From: an uncultured Lachnospiraceae bacterium
Lineage (GTDB): Bacteria; Bacillota_A; Clostridia; Lachnospirales; Lachnospiraceae
Length of the DNA: 50,790 bases
NCBI GenBank assembly: GCA_910577835.1
Contig: CAJTOU010000017.1
Span: 12,059 to 62,848 of the forward strand
Reading direction: 5' to 3'
How positions within the stretch are numbered: position 1 is the stretch's first letter; each line of letters opens with the position of its first letter. Below, in pieces: positions 27,649 to 36,812 of this stretch. Position numbers and translations under genes: made by a program. The notes under the pieces were generated by a model. It ran no database searches. It saw only the letters and a list, made by a program, of their open reading frames with translations, and was not told the DNA's origin.

Positions 27649-27679
27649 GGCTGCCCTGAATAACCTTTTCAGGACAGCC
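27649..27679 (-). terminator. intrinsic terminator between convergent genes
   Basis: A 12-bp stem (GGCTGTCCTGAA with TTCAGGGCAGCC on the minus strand, one G-U) is followed on that strand by CGATTTTATTTTT. It serves the minus-strand gene ending at 27777 and probably also stops the plus-strand gene ending 12 nt away. Confidence 0.75.
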
Positions 27680-27776
27680 TTAATTATATTCCTTCAACAA
27701 TATATAAAATACTGCAAAAACTTTTTATCTATTTCTTTACCTATCTCACAGATTATTCTGTTTCCACAGCTATATA

Positions 27777-29579
27777 TTAAGCCCCATTTTCCGTTGTTTC
27801 TTCCGGAATTATATACTGACCATTTTCATATTTTGCTTCTTTAATCACATTCCTAGCGCTGTCATAGCTGTCAACAAGATACATTGTTCTTGAAATCTCT
27901 TCTCCCGCTTCTGTTCTCTCAACCGCATAAACTACATAGTATTCATTATTATCTACAATAATAGTTTCATCCCACTCTGCTTTTACAATATTATTCGCCG
28001 CATTTTTTCCTTCGGCATTAATAATATTTTCTGCAAGCAGCATGTCATTTACCCGATTCTGTGCCTCGTTTAAAGAAACATGTCTTGGAATTTCCAGATT
28101 ATAGGAACGCACGGCTATATCACTTGCAATCCCATATTCATCAATAATTACAAATTTCATAATATGTGTTCCTCTTAACATCTGCAGTGGTTTATATTTC
28201 TGTCCCTCCGGCACCTGACTTTCATCTGCAATATATAACTCAGAATTTTCATTCGGGTCTGCCGGTTTTACGGAGCCTTCTGCAATAGTATAATAGCATT
28301 TACTTCCCTGCGGAACATCAATCTTAATTTCCGTATAATCTGTATAATATCCCGAATCCGGCGTAACTACGGGCTCAGCAGACGCAAGCACTATCTCATA
28401 ATGAAATTCCTTTATCTTGCTTTCTACCTGATTGGAATTTACTGTAATTGCTTTTAATGTTGTAATTCCTTTTTCTGTATCTGTATCATCTGCGGTTCTG
28501 AATGCTGTAATTTTTATCGGTTCTGTATACTCAATTCCATGTGTGGAAGGATTTTGTCCGTCAATCGTATATCTGATAGTAGAATTTTCCTCACAGGTAA
28601 GTGTTACCGCAAACTGAGCAGAATACTGACCACTTTCTTTATCCGATGCAGGAACTGGTATAATATAATCCTTTAATGCTTCCTGCACTGCTGTATTGTT
28701 ATCATCCACAGTCCGCAGAAAATCGGTAAGCACCTTTGGCGGCTTATTATCACTGTAATATTTTGCAAGCTTTACAAAATATTCAGAAAGTGAGGTATCC
28801 AGCTTTACAATCTCCAGCATATTATCTGCATAAGTATCATCTATTCGATTTGTCTTTTCATAAATATCATTGATAAGTTCACGGATTTGTACCAGATTTT
28901 TTGAAGCTGTCTCTTTTTTATCTTCATTGTCACCCGCGGTTTCATAAGCCTTTTGTGCTTTTCTCAGCGCGGACTGGGCATCCTTTAATGCAGTACTGTA
29001 ATCCTCTTTGTCATATTCCTTTGAGGCAATTCTATAATAATCCTCATAGGAAGTCAGATTAAAATGTACATTGTCAAGAATATAAATACCTCCGGCTATT
29101 CCAATTGCCAGTACAATTAAAACAACTACGGTTATAATAACTGCTTTCTTTTTACTCTTCTTTTTCTTTTTTGTATTTTTTTCGCTTTTCTTTTCTTTTT
29201 TCTCAGATTTGGGCAAATCTTCTTCCACAACATCCTCTATCTGCATATCATCAAAATATTTGTCCTCATCATATTCCCATTCGTCTTCCCCCTCTTCCTC
29301 TGAAGTTGATTTTCTGCTGCCGGAATAAATATTATCTACCCGAAGCTCCTTTTGTACTTTTAAAGCTTCTTCCTCAAATACAGTCTCATCAAACTTAACT
29401 GCAAAGTCTTCGATATCATCTTCCTCGTCATCATCAAATGCATCCAGCATTGCCCCCACATTATTTGCCAGCTCTGCTTCAATATCATTTAATTTCTGGT
29501 CTGTATGAAGCGGAGTTCCACAATTCAAACAAAATGTCTGTGTATCCTTACATTCTGCGCCGCAATTCGTACACTTCAT
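27777..29579 (-). CDS. zinc-ribbon, single-span protein with chitobiase/FN3-like domains
   Basis: The 600-residue product starts at the ATG whose complement is 29577-29579; the longer frame upstream overlaps the promoter. C3, C6, C17 and C20 form a zinc ribbon. Residues 45-145 are very acidic then very Lys-rich. A membrane helix covers 146-168. Outside it are a TPR-like helical region (YDKEDYSTALKDAQSALRKA) and two beta domains with 'TIRYTIDGQNPS' and 'YYTDYTEIKIDVPQGSKCYYT', matching the chitobiase/beta-hexosaminidase C-terminal fold. A surface-anchored envelope protein common in Lachnospiraceae is likely; the ligand is unknown. Confidence 0.75.
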   Translation of the reverse strand: MKCTNCGAECKDTQTFCLNCGTPLHTDQKLNDIEAELANNVGAMLDAFDDDEEDDIEDFAVKFDETVFEEEALKVQKELRVDNIYSGSRKSTSEEEGEDEWEYDEDKYFDDMQIEDVVEEDLPKSEKKEKKSEKNTKKKKKSKKKAVIITVVVLIVLAIGIAGGIYILDNVHFNLTSYEDYYRIASKEYDKEDYSTALKDAQSALRKAQKAYETAGDNEDKKETASKNLVQIRELINDIYEKTNRIDDTYADNMLEIVKLDTSLSEYFVKLAKYYSDNKPPKVLTDFLRTVDDNNTAVQEALKDYIIPVPASDKESGQYSAQFAVTLTCEENSTIRYTIDGQNPSTHGIEYTEPIKITAFRTADDTDTEKGITTLKAITVNSNQVESKIKEFHYEIVLASAEPVVTPDSGYYTDYTEIKIDVPQGSKCYYTIAEGSVKPADPNENSELYIADESQVPEGQKYKPLQMLRGTHIMKFVIIDEYGIASDIAVRSYNLEIPRHVSLNEAQNRVNDMLLAENIINAEGKNAANNIVKAEWDETIIVDNNEYYVVYAVERTEAGEEISRTMYLVDSYDSARNVIKEAKYENGQYIIPEETTENGA

Positions 29580-29682
29580 TCCTAAAACAAACCTCCAATC
29601 TGTTCTGTTTTCACAAGAAATTACTTTATAAATTTTTTCTGTGGATGCTGTCCCAAGTACAGCTAAACCTGAAATCCAGCTT

Positions 29683-29711
29683 ATTATAGCACAAATATTT
29701 ACTCTTAGCAA
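29683..29711 (-). promoter_or_regulatory. sigma-A promoter for the zinc-ribbon/chitobiase-like gene
   Basis: On the minus strand TTGCTA is followed by 17 nt and TATAAT (complement 29683-29688). Transcription would start about 100 nt before the ATG. The rest of the 420-nt gap (29580-29999) contains AT-rich sequence and the terminator at 29848; I see no gene in it. Confidence 0.65.
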
Positions 29712-29847
29712 CAAATTATAAAACCATGCAGCCAACGTGTATGTTGATTGCCAAAAGAATAAAACATCTGTGATACCACATACTTTTGAATGCTTTTCTT
29801 ATACTTATTCATAAATAACTGCTCTGCAAAAAATGTATTATGGGAAA

Positions 29848-29878
29848 ATAAAAGAATTCCCATTTAAAACGGGAATTC
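29848..29878 (-). terminator. terminator of the glmS/acyltransferase operon
   Basis: GAATTCCC and GGGAATTC form an 8-bp stem with a 9-nt loop; on the minus strand it is followed by TTTTATTTT. It lies about 120 nt after the acyltransferase stop at 30000. Confidence 0.75.
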
Positions 29879-29999
29879 CAAGGAAGTTATATTATAAACT
29901 GATTCGCTTAATTCATCAATGGGAACTTAAATCTCCGCAAATCACTTTTCTATTATCTCAAAGATTACAGTAAAAGTCAATTAGCAGAACCAAATTTTG

Positions 30000-30674
30000 T
30001 CAACTTTTCTCTACTATTTCACCTTGTTTTTTATAAATAGAACATGGCGGAATATAACCCCTTACCATAGACAGAGGATAAATATTTGATTTTTTTCCAA
30101 CCACTGTTCCCGGATTTAAAACACTGTTACAGCCAACTTCAACTTCATCTCCAAGAACTGCTCCCATCTTCTTCAAGCCGGTTTTCACCTTTTCTTCTCC
30201 TGCCTGAATCGTGACAAGAGATTTATCTGATTTCACATTTGAGGTAATAGAGCCTGCGCCCATATGAGACTTATACCCTAAAATGGAGTCACCCACATAA
30301 TTATAATGAGGTACCTGTACCTTATTAAACAAAATTACATTCTTTAGTTCAGTAGAATTTCCTACAACTGCCCCCTCACCGACAATCGCATTTCCCCGTA
30401 TAAAAGCACAATGTCTTATTTCTGCATTTTTTCCAATAATCGCCGGTCCATGAATATAGGCTGTCGGAAATACCTTTGCGCTTTTCGCTACCCAGATATC
30501 CTCGCCCCGTTTTTCATATTCTTCTTCTGAAAGTGTCTTTCCAAGTTTTTGAATAAAGGCTCCGATTTCGGGCAGTACTTCCCATGGATATGTTCTGTCC
30601 TTAAAAATTTCAGCAGCAATTGTTTCCTCCATATGCTCAAAAAGAACTTCATTCTTTAATATTTGCCATTCCAT
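30000..30674 (-). CDS. left-handed beta-helix (hexapeptide) sugar-nucleotide acyltransferase-like protein
   Basis: The 224-residue product starts at ATG 30674 behind AAAGGA; seven upstream in-frame codons lack a ribosome site. Residues about 65-205 show many isoleucine/valine-led hexapeptide turns (IIGKNAEIRH, AIVGEGAVVG, VEVGCNSVLN) as in the GlmU C-terminal domain. The GlmU pyrophosphorylase signature is absent, so it is not a full GlmU even though such proteins are often named UDP-GlcNAc pyrophosphorylase. It follows glmS by 30 nt, so a role in the amino-sugar pathway is likely. Confidence 0.75.
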   Translation of the reverse strand: MEWQILKNEVLFEHMEETIAAEIFKDRTYPWEVLPEIGAFIQKLGKTLSEEEYEKRGEDIWVAKSAKVFPTAYIHGPAIIGKNAEIRHCAFIRGNAIVGEGAVVGNSTELKNVILFNKVQVPHYNYVGDSILGYKSHMGAGSITSNVKSDKSLVTIQAGEEKVKTGLKKMGAVLGDEVEVGCNSVLNPGTVVGKKSNIYPLSMVRGYIPPCSIYKKQGEIVEKS

Positions 30675-30704
30675 GAATTTATATTCCTTTCTCAATCAAT
30701 TTTC

Positions 30705-32528
30705 TTATTCTACTGTCACAGATTTCGCAAGATTTCTCGGCTTATCAACATCACACCCACGCAGTACCGAAGTATAATATGCAATTAACTGTAATGGAAC
30801 TGCTGTAATCAATGGCATTAAAATATCATCCTCTGCCTTTGGCACATGCACCATATAATCCGCCACATCTTTCGTCATTTCTACTCCTTCCTTGCAGACC
30901 AGAATCACCCTTGCTCCTCTTGCCTTAACCTCTTTTACATTGCTGACAGTCTTATCAAATAACTTATCCTGTGTAGCAACCGCAATAATATTCATCGTTT
31001 TCGTCACCAGTGATATCGTACCATGCTTTAATTCTCCAGCCGCATAAGCTTCCGAGTGAATATATGAAATTTCCTTCAGTTTTAAAGAACCCTCCATACT
31101 GAGTGCGTAATCAAGTCCACGCCCGATATATAACAGGCTGTCGGCATTGACAAGCTTTGATGCCACATACTGGCACTGTTCCTCTACTTCAAGTGTTTTT
31201 TCCACAAGCGCCGGAATATCTATCAGCATTTTAGTCAGTTCGCCACAGCGTTCCTTTGAAATTTCTCCTTTTGCGTATGCAAGCTGAAAGGCAAACAGAT
31301 ACATAATTGAAAGCTGCACAGAATAAGCCTTAGTAGAAGCGACCGAAATTTCCGGACCCGCATGGGTATAAATCACAAAATCTGACTCTCTGGCAATTGA
31401 AGAGCCTTTTACATTTACAATCGAAAGTGTCGTTACATGACTTTCCTTTGCAAGCCTGAGTACTGCTTTTGTATCTGCAGTTTCTCCCGATTGAGAAATC
31501 AATATTACAAGGTCATTTTCTGTCAACACAGGTTCTCTGTATCGAAATTCTGAAGCAATATCCACTGTTACTTCAATTCTCGCCAGTTTTTCAATCACAT
31601 ATTTCCCCACTACTCCAGCGTGCATTGCAGTTCCACAGGCTACAATGTAAATTTTTCGAAATTTATTCAGCATATCACCGGTAATCCCACATTCCTCAAG
31701 AAATGGCATATTTTCCATTACTCTAGGTGTAATCGTGGTTTTTAACGCAGTTGGCTGCTCATGAATCTCTTTAAGCATAAAATGCTCATATCCGCCTTTT
31801 TCTGCCGCTTCCTCATCCCAGTTCGCATGCTGCAATTCCTTTTCCACTGTGGAACCATGGATATCAAATATTTCTATTTTATCCTTTGTAATTACAGCGA
31901 TTTCATTTTGCTCTAAAAGATAATAGTCTCTTGTATATTTCAGGATTGCGGGTACATCAGAGGCAATAAAATTTTCATTTTCCCCTGCGCCGATAATCAA
32001 AGGACTGTCTTTTCGAACTGCAAATACCTTATCCGGAAAATCAGCAAACACAATTCCAAATCCATAGGAGCCTTCTACTTCACTGATAACATGAGCAATC
32101 GTTTCCACTGGATTTCCTTTATAATAATAATCTAAAAGCTTTGCAACTATTTCTGTATCTGTCTCGCTGATAAATTCATAGCCTCTTTTTGTTAAAAATG
32201 CCTTTAGCTTAATATAGTTTTCTATAATTCCATTGTGTACCACAGATACCCGTTTATTTCCATGTGGATGAGAATTGATATCCGACGGTTCTCCGTGGGT
32301 AGCCCATCTTGTATGTCCGATTCCGCAGTGCCCCACAGGTTTATGTCCGGTTTTCAATTTTTCCTCCAAATCCTTTAACCGACCCTTGGTCTTTTCTACC
32401 TGAATCTTTCCATTTTCAAATACGGCGATTCCCGCTGAATCATATCCTCTGTATTCCAGCTTTGAAAGAGCACTGATTAAGATATCTGCGCAGTCTTTTT
32501 CTCCTACATATCCAACAATTCCACACAT
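30705..32528 (-). CDS. glmS: glutamine--fructose-6-phosphate aminotransferase
   Basis: The 607-residue enzyme makes glucosamine-6-phosphate from fructose-6-phosphate and glutamine, the first step to UDP-GlcNAc and peptidoglycan. MCGIVGYVG supplies the N-terminal Cys nucleophile after Met removal. HTRWATHG and the GNFIASDVP-like region belong to the glutaminase half. Two SIS domains follow (ISQSGETADT, ISVASTKAYS, ELKHGTISLV), and DKPRNLAKSVTVE is the standard C terminus. Length and motifs are complete. The 89-nt space upstream is too short and lacks conserved core elements for a glmS ribozyme. The downstream acyltransferase gene probably shares the transcript. Confidence 0.97.
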   Translation of the reverse strand: MCGIVGYVGEKDCADILISALSKLEYRGYDSAGIAVFENGKIQVEKTKGRLKDLEEKLKTGHKPVGHCGIGHTRWATHGEPSDINSHPHGNKRVSVVHNGIIENYIKLKAFLTKRGYEFISETDTEIVAKLLDYYYKGNPVETIAHVISEVEGSYGFGIVFADFPDKVFAVRKDSPLIIGAGENENFIASDVPAILKYTRDYYLLEQNEIAVITKDKIEIFDIHGSTVEKELQHANWDEEAAEKGGYEHFMLKEIHEQPTALKTTITPRVMENMPFLEECGITGDMLNKFRKIYIVACGTAMHAGVVGKYVIEKLARIEVTVDIASEFRYREPVLTENDLVILISQSGETADTKAVLRLAKESHVTTLSIVNVKGSSIARESDFVIYTHAGPEISVASTKAYSVQLSIMYLFAFQLAYAKGEISKERCGELTKMLIDIPALVEKTLEVEEQCQYVASKLVNADSLLYIGRGLDYALSMEGSLKLKEISYIHSEAYAAGELKHGTISLVTKTMNIIAVATQDKLFDKTVSNVKEVKARGARVILVCKEGVEMTKDVADYMVHVPKAEDDILMPLITAVPLQLIAYYTSVLRGCDVDKPRNLAKSVTVE

Positions 32529-32617
32529 ATTGTTCCTCCTGATAATATGAATATTCTTACAAAATATAAAAAATATTAATTATAACTGCAATTTCATCTT
32601 ATGATAAGCAGCTGTTT

Positions 32618-34768
32618 CTATTTGTAATTTTCCGATATTTTATCAAAAAAGCTCCGAAGCTCCGTCTGATTGTTCAGCCTCAGCACTGCATGTACTCTGC
32701 GGCTTACAAAATCATCCAGCTTTTTCATATATTCCTCTCCTGTAATCGAGCCCTCCGCCACATAGGTCAACCCCTTTTCCCAACTTGCGGTAAGTTCCGG
32801 ATTTAATAAAGGTTTAATCGAGCAGTTTACCACATCATGTATCATTTCTCCAAGCTGCGACGGCGTCAAAGTCTGTGTTTTTTTATTCAGACAGATATAT
32901 TTATTATTGATAAGCTTTTTTAAAATCTCCGCTCTGGTTGCGCTGGTTCCAATACCACTTCCTTTTATCTGTGCACGCAATTCTTCGTCTTCAATTAACT
33001 GTCCTGCGTTTTCCATTGCAAGAATCATAGAACCTGAATTATAGCGCTTCGGCGGCGAGGTTTCACCCTCCTTAATCGTCAAACCGTCAAGACATAGCAT
33101 ATCATTCTTTTTCAGTTTTTTCAATCTCTCAATTATATTTATGTCAACATTTTCGCTTCCATTCTCATTCTCGTTTTGCTCATTTTTATTTTTATTCCCG
33201 CTTTCACTTTTTCCATTTTCGTTCTTATTTTCATTTGTATTACCCGAATCCTTGTCCGATTTTTTGTATACTTTGGCAACCTTTAAATATCCTTCTTCCA
33301 AAAGTACCTTAAAACTGGCATAAAACTTTTCTTTATATCTTTCTTCCAAGTCTTTTTTTAAATCGGAATACGTAAAACAAATAATATTTATTTTCTGATA
33401 TACAGCCGGAGGATAAAAAATACTTAAAAATCTTCTTGCAATCACTTCATATACCTTCTGTGATACAGGATTTAAAGACTGCAACGCACCAAATCCCTGA
33501 CCTGTGGGAATAATCGCATAATGGTCCGTAATCTGCTTGTCATTGACATATCTTGTTTTTGCGATATTTTTATAGCTTCCTCCGTTTAAAATTTCTTCCG
33601 AAAACGGCTTAAATACTGGCAGATTTTTTAATCCACTGATATTTTTATATATTTCCTTTGCAACTGCCGTAGATAATACTCTTGCATCCGTTCTTGGATA
33701 TGTCACCAGTTTTTTCTCATACAGTTCCTGTGTAATCTGTAAAGTCTGGTCAGGACTTATTTTAAATAATTTTGAACATTCATTCTGCAGTTCTGCAAGA
33801 TTAAACAGCAGAGGCGGATTTTTCAGTTCTTTTTTCTTTTCAATGCTTTCAATAATAAATACCTGACATTTTTCTATAATATCCCTGTCCTCAGAATCCT
33901 TTTTTATCATTTCGGCAGTCTTTATATTCTGCTCAATCAAAAACTTTAATTCCTCAGCTTTTTCCTTCTGCTTAAATCCATTTTCTTTATATAAAAACGG
34001 AGAACCGGCATACTTTGATTCATCATTTACTCTCCATTCAGCCTCAAAAGAAAAGCCTTCCATATGAAGTCCCGCAAGCACACGATAAAAAGGGGTTTTT
34101 ACAAAAACACGTATTTCTCTTTCTCTGCGCACAATCATTCCCAGTACACAGGTCATTACGCGCCCCACAGAAATAACGGTTTTCTCTGTTTTTAAATAAC
34201 TGGAAATATTTCTCCCATATTTTAATGTCAGAAGCCTCGAAAAATTAATTCCCATCAGATAATCTTCCTTTGCACGCAGATAAGCCGCCTCGGATAAATT
34301 ATCATAGGCAGATAAATCCTTTGCATTTTTGACTCCTCTTAAAATTTCTTCCTCCGTTTGTGAGTCTATCCATACCCGTTTTCTCTGTTTTCCCTTTACG
34401 CCTGCCATCTGTTCTACCAGCCGGTAAATATATTCTCCTTCGCGCCCGGAGTCCGTACAGACATAAATACAGTCAATATCTTCTTTGTGAAGGAGATTTT
34501 TCACAATCTTAAACTGCTTTTCCACTGACGGAATGACTTCATAAAGAAATGTTTCCGGAATAAATGGAAGAGTATCAAGACTCCATCGCTTCATCTTTTC
34601 ATCATAAACCTCCGGATAACTCATGGTGACAAGATGTCCTACACACCATGTCACTACGCCTTTTTCTGACTCCACATATCCATCACAGCGTTTTGTATTC
34701 ATTTTCAGTGCTTTTGCAAATTCTGCCGCAACACTTGGCTTTTCTGCAATAAACAACGGTTTTGCCAT
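32618..34768 (-). CDS. topB: DNA topoisomerase III
   Basis: The 716-residue type IA topoisomerase relaxes and decatenates DNA through a 5'-phosphotyrosine intermediate. Start is ATG 34768 behind AAGAAAGGA; 12 upstream in-frame codons overlap the next gene. The Toprim motif FIAEKPSVAAEFAKAL is at the N terminus, with CTDSGREGEYI near 110. The catalytic Tyr is Y357 in the VTYPRTDARVLS motif, and GIGTSATRAEIL lies in the C-terminal part. A low-complexity Asn/Glu/Lys stretch of about 40 residues (nt 33,140-33,260) is inserted before the last third and looks like repeat expansion in a surface loop. No C-terminal zinc fingers are present. Confidence 0.95.
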   Translation of the reverse strand: MAKPLFIAEKPSVAAEFAKALKMNTKRCDGYVESEKGVVTWCVGHLVTMSYPEVYDEKMKRWSLDTLPFIPETFLYEVIPSVEKQFKIVKNLLHKEDIDCIYVCTDSGREGEYIYRLVEQMAGVKGKQRKRVWIDSQTEEEILRGVKNAKDLSAYDNLSEAAYLRAKEDYLMGINFSRLLTLKYGRNISSYLKTEKTVISVGRVMTCVLGMIVRREREIRVFVKTPFYRVLAGLHMEGFSFEAEWRVNDESKYAGSPFLYKENGFKQKEKAEELKFLIEQNIKTAEMIKKDSEDRDIIEKCQVFIIESIEKKKELKNPPLLFNLAELQNECSKLFKISPDQTLQITQELYEKKLVTYPRTDARVLSTAVAKEIYKNISGLKNLPVFKPFSEEILNGGSYKNIAKTRYVNDKQITDHYAIIPTGQGFGALQSLNPVSQKVYEVIARRFLSIFYPPAVYQKINIICFTYSDLKKDLEERYKEKFYASFKVLLEEGYLKVAKVYKKSDKDSGNTNENKNENGKSESGNKNKNEQNENENGSENVDINIIERLKKLKKNDMLCLDGLTIKEGETSPPKRYNSGSMILAMENAGQLIEDEELRAQIKGSGIGTSATRAEILKKLINNKYICLNKKTQTLTPSQLGEMIHDVVNCSIKPLLNPELTASWEKGLTYVAEGSITGEEYMKKLDDFVSRRVHAVLRLNNQTELRSFFDKISENYK

Positions 34769-34790
34769 ATTTTTTCCTTTCTTTTCTGTT

Positions 34791-35375
34791 TCAGCTCTGT
34801 TCATCTAAAGTCAGGCTGTACGCCGGCAGGAAATTTTCAAGAAAATAGTCTGCCTCTTCCATACAAAGAGCCTTTACCGCCTGATAAGTAGATTCTTTTG
34901 CCTGTGCAAAATCGGCATTTCCCATGGAAAATTCTTCTACACATTTAATTAACGCGGAAATTTTATCTGCCGCTTTTACATATCTGTGGTTTTCCTGTTC
35001 CTCTTCTCCACCAATAATCATTCCTCGATATTCATTCTGCATTTCTTTTGGCAAAGTGGAGACAAGCTGTTCACCTGCATATTTTTCTACATTTTTATAA
35101 GCACTCTTTATTTCCGGTGCAAAATATTTAATCGGAGTCGGCATATCGCCGGTGATAATTTCTGTTGTATCATGAAACAGAGCAAGCACAGCAATTCTCT
35201 CCGCATTTAAGGACTTGTGAAAATAGGTATTTCCGATAACTGCCAGTGCATGTGCGATAATTGCGGTTTCAAGACTATGTTCTGCAATATTTTCATTAAT
35301 CGTATTTCTCATTAATCCCCACCGATTAATATACTTCATTCTGGAAAGCATTGCAAAAAAATTTTTATCCTTCAT
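34791..35375 (-). CDS. HD-domain 5'-nucleotidase (YfbR-like)
   Basis: The 194-residue product starts at ATG 35375; an in-frame TTG at 35396 is less likely. Metal-binding residues are visible in the motifs EHSLETAIIAHAL and LFHDTTEIITGD, and the NRWGLMRNTINENIAEHS front half is characteristic of the YfbR/HD_3 family, which dephosphorylates deoxynucleoside 5'-monophosphates. It ends 22 nt before the topB start and may be cotranscribed with it. Substrate specificity is inferred from the family. Confidence 0.85.
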   Translation of the reverse strand: MKDKNFFAMLSRMKYINRWGLMRNTINENIAEHSLETAIIAHALAVIGNTYFHKSLNAERIAVLALFHDTTEIITGDMPTPIKYFAPEIKSAYKNVEKYAGEQLVSTLPKEMQNEYRGMIIGGEEEQENHRYVKAADKISALIKCVEEFSMGNADFAQAKESTYQAVKALCMEEADYFLENFLPAYSLTLDEQS

Positions 35376-35454
35376 ATTCTCAGGGCTCCTAATCAAATAA
35401 TTTTTTACATTTTATATAGATAAATCTTTTTTCTGACAAATTGAATTTTAGAAC

Positions 35455-35487
35455 AAAGTGCCGCAAAATCTGATTTTGCGACACTTT
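35455..35487 (-). terminator. intrinsic terminator after galM
   Basis: The stem AAAGTG-CGCAAAAT with ATTTTGCG-CACTTT has a 3-nt loop and one internal mismatch. T-rich tracts lie on both sides, so it can act in either direction; it serves galM, which ends 32 nt to the right. Confidence 0.8.
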
Positions 35488-35518
35488 TATATGTTAGTTT
35501 CCTTGTAGTAAATATACC

Positions 35519-36577
35519 TTACTTTACAGAAAATTTATAAATTGTCTCTGTATGATAAGTTTCTCCTGCCTTTGTCACTGGCTGTTCAAATGATGATACA
35601 TTAATCGCATTCGGAAAATACTGTGTTTCAAAGCATAAGCCGCTTCTCTGAATATATTTTGCACCGTCTTTTCCTGTCAGAGAACCATCTAAAAAGTTTC
35701 CTGTATAGAACTGAATACCCGGAAGGTCTGTAAATACTTCCATATATCTGCCGGAAACCTCGTCATAAAGAGAAGCTACAAGAGCAGTTTGGCCCTTCTT
35801 TGTCTTTAAAATCCAGTTGTGGTCAAAACCTTTGCCCCAGTTTAACTGGTCATAATCTGTTTCGATATCCTGTCCTACTTTCTTAGGGGTAGTAAAATCC
35901 ATCGGTGTATCTGCTGTTTTTCTGATTTCGCCGTTTGGTATGGATTCCTCATCCGCAAACGTAAATTCATCTGCATCTATCCACGCCGTCTGGTTAAGAA
36001 TTGTTCCGGATGCCTGTCCTGCGAGATTGAAATAGCTGTGATTTGTAAGGTTAATTACCGTATCCTTATCTGGTATAGCATTATACTCAATAATAATTGA
36101 ATTATCGTCTGTCAGAATATATTTTACAGAAATTTTAAGATTTCCCGGAAAGCCTTGGTCACCATCAGCGCTTTCATAAGTAAATTCAATTGCCTGTCCG
36201 CGCTGCTCATCGTAAGTCTTGGCGTTCCACAGTCTCTTATGATAACCATTAAAACCTCCATGAAGATTATTGTTTCCATCATTTTTATCAAGCTCATATT
36301 TCACGCCGTTCAGTTCAAAAGCAGCACCCCCGATTCGATTCGCATGACGGCCAATCGTAGAGCCGAAATTCGGCTCATTAACAAAATAGTCTTCAAGTTT
36401 GTCAAAGCCCAGAACAACATCTTCAAGTTTTCCGTTTTTATCAGGCACATAGAGTGAAACAAGGATAGCTCCAAAATCTGTATATTTTGCCACAACCCCG
36501 TTTTTATTTTTCACTGTGTAAAGAGAAGCCTGTGCGCCGTCTTTTGTTTGTCCGAATGATTCTTTTTTAAATGACAT
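35519..36577 (-). CDS. galM: aldose 1-epimerase (mutarotase)
   Basis: The 352-residue enzyme interconverts alpha and beta hexose anomers, mainly galactose. Start is ATG 36577 behind AAAGGAAG. Family motifs include GRHANRIGGAAF, NLHGGFNGYHKRLWN, NLTNHSYFNLAG with the acid His, GFDHNW, and CFETQYFPNA with the catalytic Glu. Length is normal. It is a single-gene unit with its own promoter and terminator; no other galactose genes lie beside it. Confidence 0.95.
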   Translation of the reverse strand: MSFKKESFGQTKDGAQASLYTVKNKNGVVAKYTDFGAILVSLYVPDKNGKLEDVVLGFDKLEDYFVNEPNFGSTIGRHANRIGGAAFELNGVKYELDKNDGNNNLHGGFNGYHKRLWNAKTYDEQRGQAIEFTYESADGDQGFPGNLKISVKYILTDDNSIIIEYNAIPDKDTVINLTNHSYFNLAGQASGTILNQTAWIDADEFTFADEESIPNGEIRKTADTPMDFTTPKKVGQDIETDYDQLNWGKGFDHNWILKTKKGQTALVASLYDEVSGRYMEVFTDLPGIQFYTGNFLDGSLTGKDGAKYIQRSGLCFETQYFPNAINVSSFEQPVTKAGETYHTETIYKFSVK

Positions 36578-36609
36578 AATGATTCTTCCTTTCATTTTTT
36601 ATGAGGACT

Positions 36610-36638
36610 ATTATACTAAAAAACTTTTCACTTTTCAA
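36610..36638 (-). promoter_or_regulatory. sigma-A promoter of galM
   Basis: On the minus strand TTGAAA is followed by 17 nt and TATAAT (complement 36610-36615), about 33 nt before the galM start. It is a near-consensus match and the best promoter in the core region. Confidence 0.75.
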
Positions 36639-36744
36639 CAGACAAGTGGATATATTTCCACCAAGTATGATATTAGAAGTTTTTTTAATATTTGATAATA
36701 ATAAAGAAATACAAACTCCATACAAACAATATAATAATAAAATA

Positions 36745-36777
36745 ACAAACAGCGCTCTAAAAACAGACGCTGTTTGT
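36745..36777 (-). terminator. terminator of the polyphosphate polymerase/DUF4956 unit
   Basis: ACAAACAGCG and CGCTGTTTGT form a perfect 10-bp stem with a 13-nt loop. T-rich DNA follows on the minus strand and a T-run follows on the plus strand, so it is probably bidirectional. Confidence 0.75.
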
Positions 36778-36812
36778 CAGCTTTTTCTAACTATACGATT
36801 ATATCCTTCATC

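Noticed and set aside
32529..32617. glmS ribozyme upstream of glmS
   Set aside because: Only 89 nt separate glmS from topB, too short for the ribozyme, and its conserved core is not seen.
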